A DNA stretch of 64,000 nucleotides from Sinonovacula constricta (GCA_007844125.1 CM017559.1:35207260-35271259); one strand, 5' to 3'; positions 10,032 through 22,808 are shown, counted from the stretch's first letter. Notes: a model not told the origin generated them from the letters alone. A program made the numbers and translations.

Positions 10032-12045
10032 CCGCCGTTTATGTATTGCGAATGTTTTATCAAGATATACAAACAGCTTTAAGCAAGATCTTTTAATTAA
10101 ATCAAATCATAATATTCCATTTTTTGTCCTATGAATTTCCTATATGACCGAAGTTTCGTAAACCGAATTTATAATGACTGGGCATTCAAAAGGAATAAAA
10201 ATTTTGTTGAAGAAAATCAAGCGTATAATTTTAAGAAACTTCTTCAGTAATGCCAACAGCAAATGTTTAAATTTGTTAAGCGGTTTCAAACACAATCCAT
10301 TACATTTCACAGGAAACAGTTAACGAACAATTACTCTCATAATAATTTGAATAAAGTCAACAGGCTTGTGTTCAAGAACAGTTCGGATTCGAAATCAACG
10401 TCCCTCATGCGTTGTTTTCCTACAATTATTTCAGCAGTAAAATTTCACTGGTTGCTTTCCGCAAAACGGCTGATATCAATACGGCACGATTTGTGATTCG
10501 TTTAATATTAGATCTTCGGGAAATGTTGTCAGAAAATCTTTAAGAAATGGGAACTTTATTTCTGTATGATTGTGCAAGTGGATAAATAAATGACTACATC
10601 CAGGTGATGTTATTGTGCTCAAAGTCCAAACAAGCATATTAAGTCATACTGCAACAGTTTTACAACAATAAGATCTTCGACTACAATAGTATGCCCGGAA
10701 ACATTGGATAAGATAACACATTCATACTTACTGGATATCCATTTAATATCCTGTAACGTTTACAGTAGTTTTAAGGTACACATATATAGATACATCTGTT
10801 TACTGAAAAAAGTCACATTTTTCCGGAATAAATCAACATTGCTATAAGAAAAAATACTGTTAATATTTATAATGTGAAGACATGCCCATGCCCGTTTAAA
10901 TACTACTTGTTAAAATAGACATAATTATTTCTTTTCTGTTACTAGGTTTATATTTAGATTATGTCGAATGAAATATATAAAGGAAATTATGTAAAATTTC
11001 TACATGACTACTACTACTTTCTTCTACATAACTTTACATACAAGTACTATTATTCACATAGATCCTAAACAGAAAATAGTCGCATTCATTTACATCTATC
11101 TCTATGTATCGCTGATAAAATTTAATCAACAGAAACGTGAAGCAATGTTTAATAGCAAGGGAACATGTTACAGTGTTGTGATACTGACATACAAACAGTG
11201 CATTGCTGGTTTAAACAAATTATTGCGATCTGGTTCCATTTGAAACTTTGTGTCCAGGTATAATACAGAGTATTCAGGTGAAACTTCGCTCTTTGTTTAC
11301 AAAGATACTGCCAGAAGCCTGTCTGTGTAAATGATGGCTTCTGGTAAACAATTACTAAAGATTAGTATTCATTTGTTTTATAAATACTTGTAGCCCAGCA
11401 TTAAGCCCCATTAAATAAGACGGTGTACATGTATGTAAAGATACAAAAATGATAACTTAAATGTTGCTTAAACTTTGGATTGGCATTCAGTACAAGTTCC
11501 AATTACATTCTTAGATCATTGTTAACCTCAAAACCAAAACAAAATCGTTCGGCAGAATGAATACACATCATTCTAAATAAAAAAAGCATTTTAAGTAATA
11601 TTTGAATATTTGAGACGACTTGTTTAAGTATACAAGACATGTACATCAGAGATAATGTATTACATTTATAAATAGTCATTTTTATAAAGTGTCGGTTTAT
11701 TTCTTAATGGTTTTATTACAAGTCAGGTTGTAAGTAAAGTTGAAAAGAATTTTAGGTCAACCGACAAGGTTAGAGTAATTAACGTAGGTCGTGAATGGAG
11801 TGTTACTTAAGGAATAGCGTCATTTGACTCCTCTTCTTTAACACATCACAACATATCTTTTAACGCTCTTCTGAAATATAATATATTTATCAAACCTTCA
11901 CAAAAAGAAATAAGTATGCGCGATCCGGTTGCAGTTTATTACAGTGGTGGCAATTTGAAAAATCCAATGATTGGAATATAGAAGAACTCAACCGTTATCT
12001 ATGTTATGACATGTCCGTCATTAACTAATGGAAAGTAATTACCGT

Positions 12046-12117
12046 ATGTCTGCATCAGATGTTTCGCTTTATGCAGAGAGCCTGATCAGATTAGTACAGA
12101 TATTGCATCTCCTGTAA
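12046..12117 (+). other. Micro-frame in the 64-bp identical block (copy 2)
   Basis: Counterpart of 1066-1137: the same 23-codon frame with a single Leu-to-Val change near its end. In copy 3 (ATG at 23,526) a TAA follows codon 15. The frame is too short to call a gene. Confidence 0.25.
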
Positions 12118-12567
12118 AACTTTCAGCTAGCAAGCAGTGGCTATGATAACACTGTTTATACTTAATTCGTTCAGTTTTATCGTACTTTTGAACAAAAGGT
12201 ATAGAAGCGTACGTCCACGAAGAAAAAGAAGACAATGTGCATTTGAATAGCACATGCAAAGCTTGAGTTCGAATAATTTACACAGATCGTTGTGAGGAAA
12301 GCTTGACCAACAAACTTTCTAAAAGGGAACAAATTAACGTGTATATTGTTTTTGTTTGAGATTGATTACATTGTTACGTCATTTTCCTTACATATTCTTC
12401 GATATGCAAATATATTAAACTCAGACATGTTTGAAGTAAGGTGATGTTTGCACATTTGGTAGAAATCATCTAAGGAAACACTTTGAAGTACAACTTTTAA
12501 TCATTAGTTGATAAGCGATGGCAACAGTGTATATGGGAGGTATTATGCACATACATTGAACATGTAG

Positions 12568-12733
12568 ATTTAGCAATAATTTATGCGCCTCTTTTGCAAT
12601 TTCGATTTTACATGTACTTTGTAACATACTTTAGTAAATACAGAGATCAAATCTAAATGCATCTATATTTAAGTATCTTTATCGTCGTCTGTTGGTCTAT
12701 GGATCGGACAGAATCTGTTTTATATACTCGCTC
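12568..12733 (-). other. Inverted segment with adjoining deletion (copy 2)
   Basis: These ~166 bp are the reverse complement of copy 3 positions 23,910-24,078. The left flank (through ~12,567) is collinear with copy 3. Immediately after 12,733 the sequence jumps to the equivalent of 2680 / 25,158, so about 1.08 kb of the unit is missing. A few bases (TCA) are shared at the right junction. Copy 1 lacks the segment altogether. This is a compound inversion-deletion. Confidence 0.85.
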
Positions 12734-13160
12734 AATGCTTGAATTACTTTGCACAAGAATATAAACATTATTTTCAAAGCGTCTCCGAAACGAACAGTGG
12801 CAACAAAAAATATTACTATAGTGACAACAGTTTCATTTTACGGATCCCTGGTGTTTCTCACTTCTTACTTCCTGTCATTTTATTTGTTGAGTGAATAAAC
12901 ACGATGATATGTTTGTCACGTTTTACCATTACGAAGCTTAAATAGGATTGCGTTACCGAGCGTGGTGGCAATTTTAAGTGACACAAGACTGAGTTAAGGT
13001 CTCTCTCTAGCATAAATAGTCAGCTATCAACTTTGTCAGACTCAAGATTTAGAATGCTCGAGAAACCAAAAAGTGTATAGAAAGAAGTTGAAGATGATTT
13101 TATGTTTTTGGCTCAGAAGGAATCAGGAATGGTGGTCTTTCCTTTCGGGCGTTTCTTATA
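12733..13160. other. Conserved unit block (copy 2)
   Basis: Nearly identical to copy 1 at 2680-3100, with only a handful of differences in ~420 bp. It ends in TATATAAAGG, the best TATA-like form among the three copies. No initiator ATG remains for the frame seen in copy 1. Confidence 0.5.
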
Positions 13161-13406
13161 TAAAGGTATTAATATAATTTCTAAATACGTTTAGCAAGCG
13201 ATTAAACGCTATGTTTTTAACTGTTGTCAGTGAAAAAATGCCAAAGTATTATTATTGTCCGTTCTACCTTTTGTCAAACATGGAATAGACCTTATGATGC
13301 ATATTTAAAAAAGAATATAAAAAATTATATTTAATACAAACGAGGATAATAATAAAGAAAGAGAAATAGGCATACATTGATAGCAATCAAAAAATACATG
13401 AAAACA

Positions 13407-13721
13407 TACCGGACCTGCCAGCGCAATCGGTAGAGCGTCGGCTCCAGGTACGGGAGGCCCCGGGTTCGATCCCTGGCCGCGACATACCAAAGTCGTTAAA
13501 AATGGTAGTGGTATAGCTCCCTTGCTAACGCTCAAGCAAATATAAGGGTAGTTCCACGACTGGTTGGCCCGGTGTCAGGATAATGTGACTGGGTGTGGTA
13601 TCATGCCAGGTGTTCACGGCATGGTACACACAGTGAAGGCAGCACTATATCTGCTTCAAGTGGACACCGTCTCCAGATAACTGAAATACTGTTGGTGGGA
13701 CGATAAACCCAATAAACAAAC
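13407..13721 (+). mobile_element. Full-length tRNA-derived SINE with target duplication
   Basis: The tRNA-like head has an A-box region near 13,424-13,436 and a near-perfect B-box GGTTCGATCC at 13,463-13,472. A conserved body follows, then a 3' end GTTGGTGGGACGATAAACCC with an AATAAACAAAC tail. It is flanked by a perfect 14-bp direct repeat AATACATGAAAACA (13,393-13,406 and 13,722-13,735). Copies 1 (~3,447-3,462) and 3 (~25,824) hold the empty site, so insertion followed duplication of the unit. Relatives lie at 48,095 (-), 59,067 (+) and 63,788 (+). It resembles tRNA-SINEs described in bivalves. The tRNA-like part is not a functional tRNA gene. Confidence 0.92.
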
Positions 13722-13944
13722 AATACATGAAAACAGACTGCCAAATCCAGAATGGAAATGATACTGAAGAATTAAATAAAAAACCACGATATTATAAGAT
13801 GTGATGTAGAGATAACTCGCAACACAAGCTGAGTAATATATTGATATTTAAGTAAGGCAGCGTTCAATTAAGAGACCACCTTGGGAAGTCAAGATTACGA
13901 GTTATTGTCTAAGTAAACGGGGAAGACATACCACTTGAGTTTTA

Positions 13945-14630
13945 TAGAACAGAACATATCTTTATTTCTTCCAAGTATACAAAGTATACAGCATGGAGAA
14001 TTATACAATACAAACAAAGAATGGTTATCAGAGGTGAGTACAACATTTAGAGTATGAATCTTTTCTAAGGATAGAATGCTTAGTAATATTTGAAGTAAGG
14101 GGCGGGGTGGAACAAGTAATTAGGTAAATTGGAAATGAGTAACATTTTTTAGGATAATAATTTAAAAAAAAATAGAAATAATAATGATAGTAATCACAAT
14201 AATACTTTTTTTAAAATATTGGGTATGTCGTTGCTGTGGGAGATACGATATCAATAATAATAATTATAATTTTGTTTAATTATTGGGTACGTCGTTGCTG
14301 TGGGAGAAACAAATTCTTGCTCTTAACACAATATATGTGCATGCAGCAAGAATAAGGTCATTTAAATCGCGAGCTGTACTTTCGTGATCAGAAGTTGAGT
14401 AGACTCACCAAAACCACGGAAACTATCCGAAGCTACAGCTTGATTTGGTGACTCATTGGTAGCGTGACTTTCTGTGTGATTCTACCACAGCGATACCCTC
14501 GGATGACACTGGCTGTGTACACTGTATGGCCTCACAGGGTATCTTGAGCGAAAGCGAGAGTCAAGAAACCCGAGACTGGCCATAACAGCAAAGATTGATA
14601 TTTGTAAAGAAGAAATATAAATAAATATAA
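13945..14630 (-). mobile_element. Transposable-element fragment inserted in copy 2
   Basis: About 690 bp are absent from copies 1 (~4412) and 3 (~26,050), where the flanks are continuous. The left end reads AGAACAGAACATATCTTTAT, whose reverse complement resembles the 3' terminus of a retroelement. The right end (AAGAAATATAAATAAATA) is partly the inverted counterpart of the left. Two ~29-bp direct repeats containing GTCGTTGCTGTGGGAGA occur at about 14,218 and 14,281. No transposase or reverse transcriptase frame is visible. The class is uncertain: a truncated non-LTR element or a non-autonomous element with imperfect inverted ends. Confidence 0.6.
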
Positions 14631-14669
14631 CCGCATGGGTCGCATTTTTGTGAAACCTACCTAACCGTT

Positions 14670-14835
14670 ACAGTTAATCGATGTTGTTCTTTTTGTTTTT
14701 GTTATTGTTTGGTTGTTGTTGTCTGTTTTGTTGTTTGTTGTGAAATGTTTTTGTATTGTTTTATTGTTGTTGTTTTGTTTATAGTGTGTGTGTGTGTGTG
14801 GGGGGGGGGGTGTTTTGTTTTGTTATGTTTTGTTT
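14670..14835. repeat. TTG/GT microsatellite with G10 run (copy 2)
   Basis: TTG-rich imperfect repeats lead into (GT)8 and ten consecutive G. It is orthologous to 4467-4546 and 26,100-26,270. Confidence 0.85.
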
Positions 14836-16918
14836 TTGTTTGAACGCCCATGTCAAATGAACTATTTGAACTAATGCAATCATAGTTACGTCACTGCATC
14901 TATGTAAAGATATTCTTCAGATGGTACTTTGCAGAGCTGTAAATAATTTGCCAACAAAGTAGAAATGTTCTGCTACCATACTGAATTTATGTAGGAATGT
15001 TATATTAAAAATATTTAAAGACTAAGGATGCGTTTTGTGATAAATCTTTTGATTTTTTTCTCTTAAGAATGGTTTTCCTTCTAAAGAGCATTTAATTAAT
15101 ATTTCGTAAATCGCTCTCAGAGCGAAATCGCTGTTAAATCTTAATAGTGTTTTTGTCGATTTGTTACCAATTTTGACAGTTTATCGAAATGCGGCTAGGA
15201 GTGATCGTAAGACTGATATTTAAGAACGTTTTTCAGTCGATCTTAAGACATTGTGATGAAATGCACCTTAGATTGGTTCTACTTTCTTAATATATACTTT
15301 CTAAGAACTTTTTTTTTGTTTCAAAAGGTTCTTATGTAAGACTCCTGTTTTTTAAATTACCTTTTCACTCTTTGTCTATATAGTCTGACCGAGTCGAAAA
15401 AAGGGCATTGTTAAATCTCTTTATAAATTTCCTTAATAAGGACATAAACGAACGTACATTACTAATTTGCTTGTTTTGGTCTGCATCTTGCAATGTGTAA
15501 GTCATAAAAAAGATAGTTGAATTTGATTATGTTTAATAGGAAAATAAAGGAAAATAACAGAACTCGCTTTGTGTTCATAAGCATTTTATTAAAACATGGA
15601 CATCTTTTTATGCACTTTTATTTATACGGTTAAATTCAATTTAAGGGAATTAAGATTTCGTGTTACACAGTGCTGTTTTGCTTGATTCGTTTTATTTATG
15701 ATAGTCACAGTGCTTGTGCGTGAATATTCTATATAAGATTACCAGATCAGTATGTGAGTGTGTATTTATTACTGCCAGCAGAACTATGCGCATGTAGGTA
15801 AAAGAGCACGTAATTGATTTCAGTGCAGCCACAATATTCCCAAAAACATTCATTAGAAAAGAAAGTCCCTCACTGGCTTGCGGTGACTTGATGGTTCTTC
15901 GCAAACATTTGTTTTCAAGTTTAGCAAAGACGTAGCGAAGTGTATATGTAATCGAAAAATTGTGGATGTCGTGTAAATGAAAGTGAGTATCAGCTGTGTT
16001 GTGTAAGAGAGCGTGTATGCGTATAGGCGTTTATGCCCTTGTGCTTGCGTACATATTATTTCGTCTGAACGTCTTCGCGTATGTTTTCTGGAGTTTGCGG
16101 TTACACATTTAGGTAACTACATATCAATGAAAGAGCTTTTATCTGTTTGTTTAAATTTGTACAATTGGGTGAGTGCCTTTTTCCTTAAGCCTCATATAAA
16201 ATGTGTTTGTCTTGCATTTTATTTGACGTTTCTTACATACATGTAATGCGCCCCACCCTTTGATACCAGTGTATGCCACTATGTTTTATAACCTGATAAC
16301 TTGTGAGGAAGAGCTTGATTATTTACTGTAAGTCTAATTTTGTATTCCATTATCTGAATTTGAGGGGTTTATTATATTAATATGTTTTACACACGAGCTT
16401 AAAATAGTACCACTTGATACTGTTTACACCATTTAACAACAAGACATTTTGTTTTTGAACTTACGAGGATAAAGTTTTGATTTTCTTAAGACGATTAGTT
16501 CAATAAACAGCGTTAAATGACTTTGTGTTAGTAAATTTGTTAGAAACCGTCTTATATTACTGTTATGTATTTGAACCCAGGTTTGTATTCTTCTTAAATT
16601 GAACATTTCATTCAAAAATGGTAATGAACAACAAAATTTCCCACAAAAAAATGACATAGTAATCTGATTGTTAGGGTCTGATACGGAATGTCTTTTAATA
16701 CAATTTATCAAATGCAACATACTGTCATCAAATGCATTCAAAAAAGTACTCTTGTATCAGTGTCATTTTACCACATAACAGCGAAATAGTGTTGCGACTT
16801 TGAAACATGGCATTGTATGTGAGCTTTATTTAAAGAAGTTTATGATGCACCTAGCCATTGTACCTTATCGGGGCGAGAACTTTCATGTTAGGAGGTTTGG
16901 TTTTCCAACTTACTTGCG

Positions 16919-17035
16919 GCCCCCCTATGGTTCTACCCAGATATAATTCTGGGGTCTACCTCCACCAATATTTTGCTGGACGTCGCCAATATGACTATAA
17001 TTACGTTGGTGCGATGTAACAAAAACACGCACAAA
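16919..17035 (+). mobile_element. SINE 3'-part fragment (copy 2)
   Basis: Orthologue of 5944-6060 and 28,227-28,335, with the same TGGTTCTACC ... TCTGGGGTCT layout and no tRNA-like head. Confidence 0.7.
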
Positions 17036-17914
17036 GTTCATCTCACAAAACTGAGGCTCCTTTTCTGTTCAGGAAGGATATTGTGATATAATGGCATGTT
17101 ATTTATTTCACATCAATTAACCCGAATCAATATCATGCTCAAATCGTAACCAGATACATGTATTCTCTTTGTTTTTAGCCGTTCGCAAAACTGACTGAAC
17201 CTTGCACCAATGTTTTATCATACAGTCAAATAGTCAACCATTGAACTTTCTTTACACATAAATCTTATTAACTTAGCTAATTATTACAAGAGCTCGATAT
17301 CAATTGCTTAATTTACTCACAAATTCTTCCAGATGCCCAAATGACTTACGGGACTAATAAATGTCTATAAACTTGGGTCCGTTCATAAAGATACATACGG
17401 TATATAAATATTTCTCTCAGTGGAGTGGTTCTACATTTGTATCGGACCAATCGGCAATACTTCAATAGCGTGAGCAAAAAATTGTGGCACCATGAACTTG
17501 CCTTCTTGCTAAGAAAATATATGAACACTTTACTTGTAGCCCAATATATAAGAGGTCCCATCATAATTATACGTGTATTATAGTTCTTATAAAATATACA
17601 AGAAATAGAGTCACAATAACGGCGCTAAGACGTTATTTAATGCTTGAAATATTAATAGAAATAGCTACGGATATGGAACAAAATGTCCACAGCACCAGAA
17701 AACATATAACCTCTAGACAAAAAATATAATTATAGGGGCGAAATATTTACTTTGGGTTGTAGTGGCCTGTCTATGGTCATTATTGTTAAGTTAATTGAAT
17801 TAATATCCGATGTATGTCAAAGTATACGTAACGAGGATGAGTTGCATAGCAAGATAGAATACAAATATATAGACACAGCACAGATAATAGTATTGTGATA
17901 ATGACTAGGAAAAT

Positions 17915-18263
17915 ATGAAAACGCATAAAGGTACACCAATCTACGAACCAGAATTTCCCGTGACCAATTTTCTCAGGGAAATGTTTGCTATGTGGCCGTA
18001 TTTTTATCTTAACTGTTTGCAATGTATACATTTTAAAATATGTTGTGGAAACGTACATCGTCTTCATAGCAATTCAATTGGAATTGTTAAATGCCACAAT
18101 AATTGATCAAAGGAAACACATGCGTAATATCTATCCTCGATTTGAACTGATGACTGATTATGTTGTATATTCCATTAACTCACAAGTCGTAATGAATTGG
18201 TATGTAGGGTTGCAGCATCTCTTGAGATGGATAAGTACATTTCTGCAAACCGAAATAAGGTAA
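17915..18263 (+). pseudogene. Overlapping frames partly shared with the other copies; possible decayed gene piece
   Basis: Two overlapping frames. One (17,915-18,106) begins MKTHKGTPIYEPEFPV. The other (17,985-18,263) contains ELMTD.VVYSIN and LRWISTFLQT near its end, followed directly by AAG|GTAAAA, which resembles a splice donor. The second frame is also open in copy 3 (29,305-29,577) but interrupted by TAA in copy 1 (~7210). Copy 2/3 protein identity is about 80% against about 92% in the DNA by eye, so differences are mostly non-synonymous and purifying selection is not evident. The family is not recognised. Confidence 0.25.
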
Positions 18264-18777
18264 AAAAATGTGAAAATATTTCCATACCTTGGAACTAAAT
18301 GTAATATGAAGCATGGCAAACCATTAGTTCAATATCCTATTATAAAATATTTAATTGCCTTTCATAAATTATATTTCGTCTGGCTTTGCTACTTATGATG
18401 TGGAACGACAGCGAATAGTTTGTTTTCTGATAAGATTGCTACTCAAGAATCGCTTCTGTTTGCTTTGAAGTTCTTTTGAATAATTTGTATCTAATAAGAC
18501 ATTTTCTGTATAAGTCACTGCAAAGATGCAGTATTTGTGGACAGGTGTCGGCAGTATTAACAATGTCCTATCTTCAAGTGACTGAAACACAAAGGCAAAG
18601 CCGATAGATACCAAATGACATAAACCTTCTTAAAATACTGTTAAATTTAACTTTTCATTAAGGCTAAACTTGTTTACATTAATGGTTTTAAAATAAACCT
18701 ACATTAAAAACTGCATGTTAATTGACAACACAACAAATATCAAAGCAAAAGAAAAATACTTCTGCCTGGATTTAAAA

Positions 18778-18806
18778 GTAGTAGTAGTAGTAGTAGTATA
18801 GTAGTA

Positions 18807-18848
<42 letters not shown>

Positions 18849-19134
18849 ACAGTAGTAGCAGCAGCCAGCAGTAGTAGTGGTAGTAGTAGCAGCAGCAGTA
18901 ATATTAGTATTAGTAGAAGTAGTCATAGTACATGTATTAGTATCAGTATTAGTATTAGTAATAGTAATAGTAGCAGTAGTAGTATTAGTAGTAGTCGTAG
19001 TAGTCATTGTAGTAGTGATAGTAGGAGTTGTAGAAGTATTAGTAGTAGGAGTAATATTAGTAGTTGCAGTCGTAGTAGTCGTTGTCGTAGTCGTAGTCGT
19101 AGTCGTAATAGTCGTCGTCGTCGTAGTAGTAGAA

Positions 19135-19171
<37 letters not shown>

Positions 19172-19197
19172 TAGTAGTGGTGTTAGTAGCAGTAGTA
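18778..19197. repeat. TAG/GTA microsatellite, long allele (copy 2)
   Basis: About 420 bp of trinucleotide repeat, pure at the edges and interrupted in the middle by GTC, ATT and GCA variants. Poly-Thr and poly-Val frames across it are artefacts. Alleles at the same place are 21 bp in copy 1 and ~200 bp in copy 3. Confidence 0.97.
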
Positions 19198-20849
19198 AAA
19201 TGATTCAAAATACATGTACAAACAGTGATTTGTTATAGTGTTTCTATTTCAGGTACTTTTACAGATACACGTCGAACAAGAGACATGTAGCAAATAGGAA
19301 CAGCCGGCTGAAAATGCGGCTTATACAGATTTGCCAAGCGTTGCATTGCTTAACTTGAAAGTGAAAAATAATACAATAGTTATAGTTCTGCTTCTCTGCC
19401 GATCGGTTAGTCTTATGGCATACAAGTAAAGTACCACATTTCGTTATCTTCCTTTGACTCAATATATGTTTCCGGGCGAAAACAATATTTTTTTAAATAA
19501 GAAATGCTAATTATGTGAGAAAAAGGAAAGACTAAACAAAAAAGAGAAATATTTAGCGGCGGATTTTATTAATCCTCCGAAATTAAAGAATTCGTCGATT
19601 TTTCACGATGACAAGACTGTAAGTCCTAATATTGCAAAAGACGCAACTGCCACTTCTGTTTTATGAACTTTGGAATCTCTTTCTGACTACATGGACATAA
19701 GTCTAAAAATACACTTATAACAACTCATATTAAGACTTTAAGACATTCTGTCATCTGAGACCTTCAAATAGTACAATAAATAATAATATAAAATGTTAAT
19801 TAAATAGTAAGTATTAAACTGAATGCAAGAGTCTTTAATGTCAAAGTTTACTAAGCAGTGCTAAATGGCGTATCATTCTTTAAACGGCTGGATTTTCCAA
19901 GACAGTAAAGCACAATTTAGTATTCAAACTGTAATGGAGGTTGAGGGTTTAGGGTTTTCAACAAAGCAAATTTGAGAATGCTAGCGAAGTTAAAGCAAAA
20001 GAAAAAACACGATCTCTGAAGCAGCGACTTCCAAATCCAGACCAAAACGGCTAAAAGAGGCTGGATTGTACATGTTAGTTCACATGTGCACTACAGAGCT
20101 CCTTTAATCAAGCAGTTAGGAGTAAACACACATCCAGCTTGACGAAATTGCTGTTTTGTTTTATATGTTGTGTAATTGACGTTCGTATTCTAAGAACACA
20201 GAAGATAGAATAAAACTATATTTTGCTGTTGTTGAGTAAATGCGTCAAAGAAAGATGATCAATGAAATAGAAAATTATTAAAACAATTTCATTTATTAAT
20301 TTCAATTAGACGCCAGTTGATGCTTTAAGACGTAAGCTACAATAAGTTGTATTTAAGAGAATTGTACCATCTTTGCTGCTCCGTATATTGTCAATAGATT
20401 TACGAAATAAATTATGACGCTTTGTGCGCGTTGTATTGTTAACGTAATTTGTCACCAGAATTGAGTAAATCGCGGTATTAATCAGATAAAAAAATCACTA
20501 TACGAAGGAGTATTTGTTTTCTGAAAAGATAAGTAAACATAGAATATAATATAGAACAAAATAATATAATGTCATTATAAGACAGACCAAGCATTAAAAT
20601 TGTACATTGCTGGAGTTTATAATTCAAAAGGGTTCCTCTAAATGCGTCTTTAAACACCGATTATGATTAAGGCATTAAATATCTTTTATTTAATAGTGTA
20701 CCATCAACGACACTTCATTTAGAAGGTCAAAGTTTGTAATACAAAGATTAATTACATGTATGTCATTATATGGCAAACGTTTCTTAAATTATCAGTTTAC
20801 AAAACAAATTGCACCTAAACAACGACTATGACTTAATTGCTTTGGATGT

Positions 20850-21100
20850 TTCTTTTGTTTTTGTTTTTGAAATACATTGCGGCGACAATTTATGATCATT
20901 ATAGCAACGTCAAGATTTTTGGTGGAGGAAGATCCCCGACACATGTCAGGGTAGAACCACCGGCGCGCCGCAAGTCAGCTGGAAGACATTCTCACATTAA
21001 GTCCTTCCACCCAAACTGGACTGTAACTCACGCGGTGAGAGGTTAAGCAGTCAGGGCAGCTACAAATTGGCGACTCTACCACTACGCCACGGGCGCCATA
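20850..21100 (-). mobile_element. tRNA-derived SINE (copy 2), reverse strand
   Basis: Orthologue of 9418-9668, with the same flanking duplication (TGCTTTGGATGT at 20,838 and TGCTTTGAATGC at 21,101). The reverse-strand tRNA-like head lies at about 21,035-21,098. Confidence 0.82.
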
Positions 21101-21329
21101 TGCTTTGAATGCAAAAGGTATTTGTATATTGTAGCATATACATCTGTATTACAAAAAAAAAAATAAACGACAGGTTCAGCTTAATGAGGGTTGTCTTGAG
21201 TTACCGGATTTTGTAAAGGAAGCACATTAGACCTTTAAGGGCGTTTGGAATAGCCTTTAGAAGACCGATACAAAACGAATATTACAAATACTAGACATAA
21301 AATGAAAGCCTGTATTAGATCATCTTTTT

Positions 21330-21484
21330 TTCTTTTTAGCCCCAACACGCCAACATCAGTATGCCTTTATAGAAGCGTAATGGACAGTCCAGAATATATC
21401 GAAATTGGCCGTTATTAGTGTAAGATTTACATAACTTACCAGGCAACGTTATAAAAGGTCACAGACACTGTTATTTCTCGACCC
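21330..21484 (-). repeat. Family C dispersed repeat (copy 2)
   Basis: Orthologue of 9895-10,031. It retains AATGGACAGTCC and the CACAGACACTGTTATTTCTCG-like end (reverse orientation). Confidence 0.7.
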
Positions 21485-22807
21485 GCTGTTTATGTATTGC
21501 GAATGTTTTATTAACAGCTTTAAGCAAGATCCTTTGATTAAATCAAATCATAATATTCTATTTTATTGTCCTATGAATTACCTATACATCCCAAGTTTCG
21601 TAAAACAAATTAATAAAACGACTGGGCATTCAAAAGGAATCATTGTTGAAGAAAATCAAGCGTATAATTTTAAAGAAACTTCTTCATTAATGCCAACGGC
21701 AAATGTTTAAATTTGTCAAACGATTTCAAACACAATCCATTTCATTTTCACAGGAAACAGTTAAAAACAATTACTCTCATAATAATTTGAATAAAGTCAA
21801 CAGGCTTGTGTTATAGAACAGTTCGGATTTAAAATAAACGTCCCTCATGCGTTGTTTACCTACAATTATTTCAGCAGTAAAATTTCACTGGTTGACTTCC
21901 GCAAAACGGCTTATATCAATACGGCACTATTTGTAATTCGTTTAATATTAGATATTCGGGAAATGTTGTCAGAGAAACTTTAAGGAATGGGAACTTTATT
22001 TCTGTACGATTGTGCACTTGGATAGTTAAATGACTAATCAAGGTGATGTAATTGTGTTATAAATCCGAATCAAGCATATTAAGGCATACTTAGACAGTTT
22101 TACGACAATGAGATCTTCGACTAAAATAGTATGCTCGGAAACATGGGATAAGATAAGACATTCATACTTACTGGATATCCATTTAATATCATGTAACGTT
22201 TACAGTAGTTTTAAGGAACACATTTATAGATACGCCTGTTTGCTGAAAAAAATTACATTTGTCCGGAACAAATTAACATTGCTTTAGAAAAAATACTGTT
22301 CATATTTATAATGTGAAGACATGTCAATGACCGTTTAAATACTATTTGTTAAAATAAACATAATTATTTCTTTTCTGTTACTAGGTTTATTTTTAGGATA
22401 TGACGAATGAAATATATAAAGGAAATTATGTAAAATTTCTACATGACTACAACTACTTGCTTCTACATAACTTTACATACAAGTAGTTTTATTCACATTA
22501 TTTTCCTAAACAGAAAATAGTCGCATTCATTTATATTTTTCTCTCTGTATCACTGATAAAATATAATGTGATGCAATGTTTAATAGCAAGGGTACAGGTT
22601 GACAGTGTTGTGATACTGACATATAAACAACGCATTGTTACTTTAAACAAATTATTGTCATCTGGTTCCATTTTAAACTTTGTGTCCAAGTATTATACAG
22701 AGGATTCAGGTAAAACATCGCTCTTTGTTCACAAAAATACTGCCAGAAGCATGTCTGTGGAAATGATGGCTTTTGGTAAACATTTACTAACGGCTAGTAT
22801 TCATTTG

Positions 22808-22808
22808 G

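Larger units (their letters stand above)
10944..22382 (+). repeat. 11-kb tandem unit, copy 2
   Basis: Second head-to-tail copy, 11,439 bp. It aligns with copy 1 end to end apart from indels. Private features are a full tRNA-derived SINE (13,407-13,721), a ~690-bp transposon fragment (~13,945-14,630), and a rearrangement at 12,568-12,733 in which a short segment is inverted and about 1.1 kb of the unit is missing. It contains the longest TAG microsatellite of the three copies. No complete coding gene is seen. Confidence 0.93.

Noticed and set aside
13407..13484. tRNA gene call
   Set aside because: The tRNA-like sequence is the head of a SINE with body, tail and target duplication. The same applies at 34,292, 59,067 and the reverse-strand unit SINEs.
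18699..19208. Poly-Thr/Val/Ser/Leu frames at 18.7-19.2 kb and 30.0-30.5 kb
   Set aside because: Translation of the TAG microsatellite in different frames.
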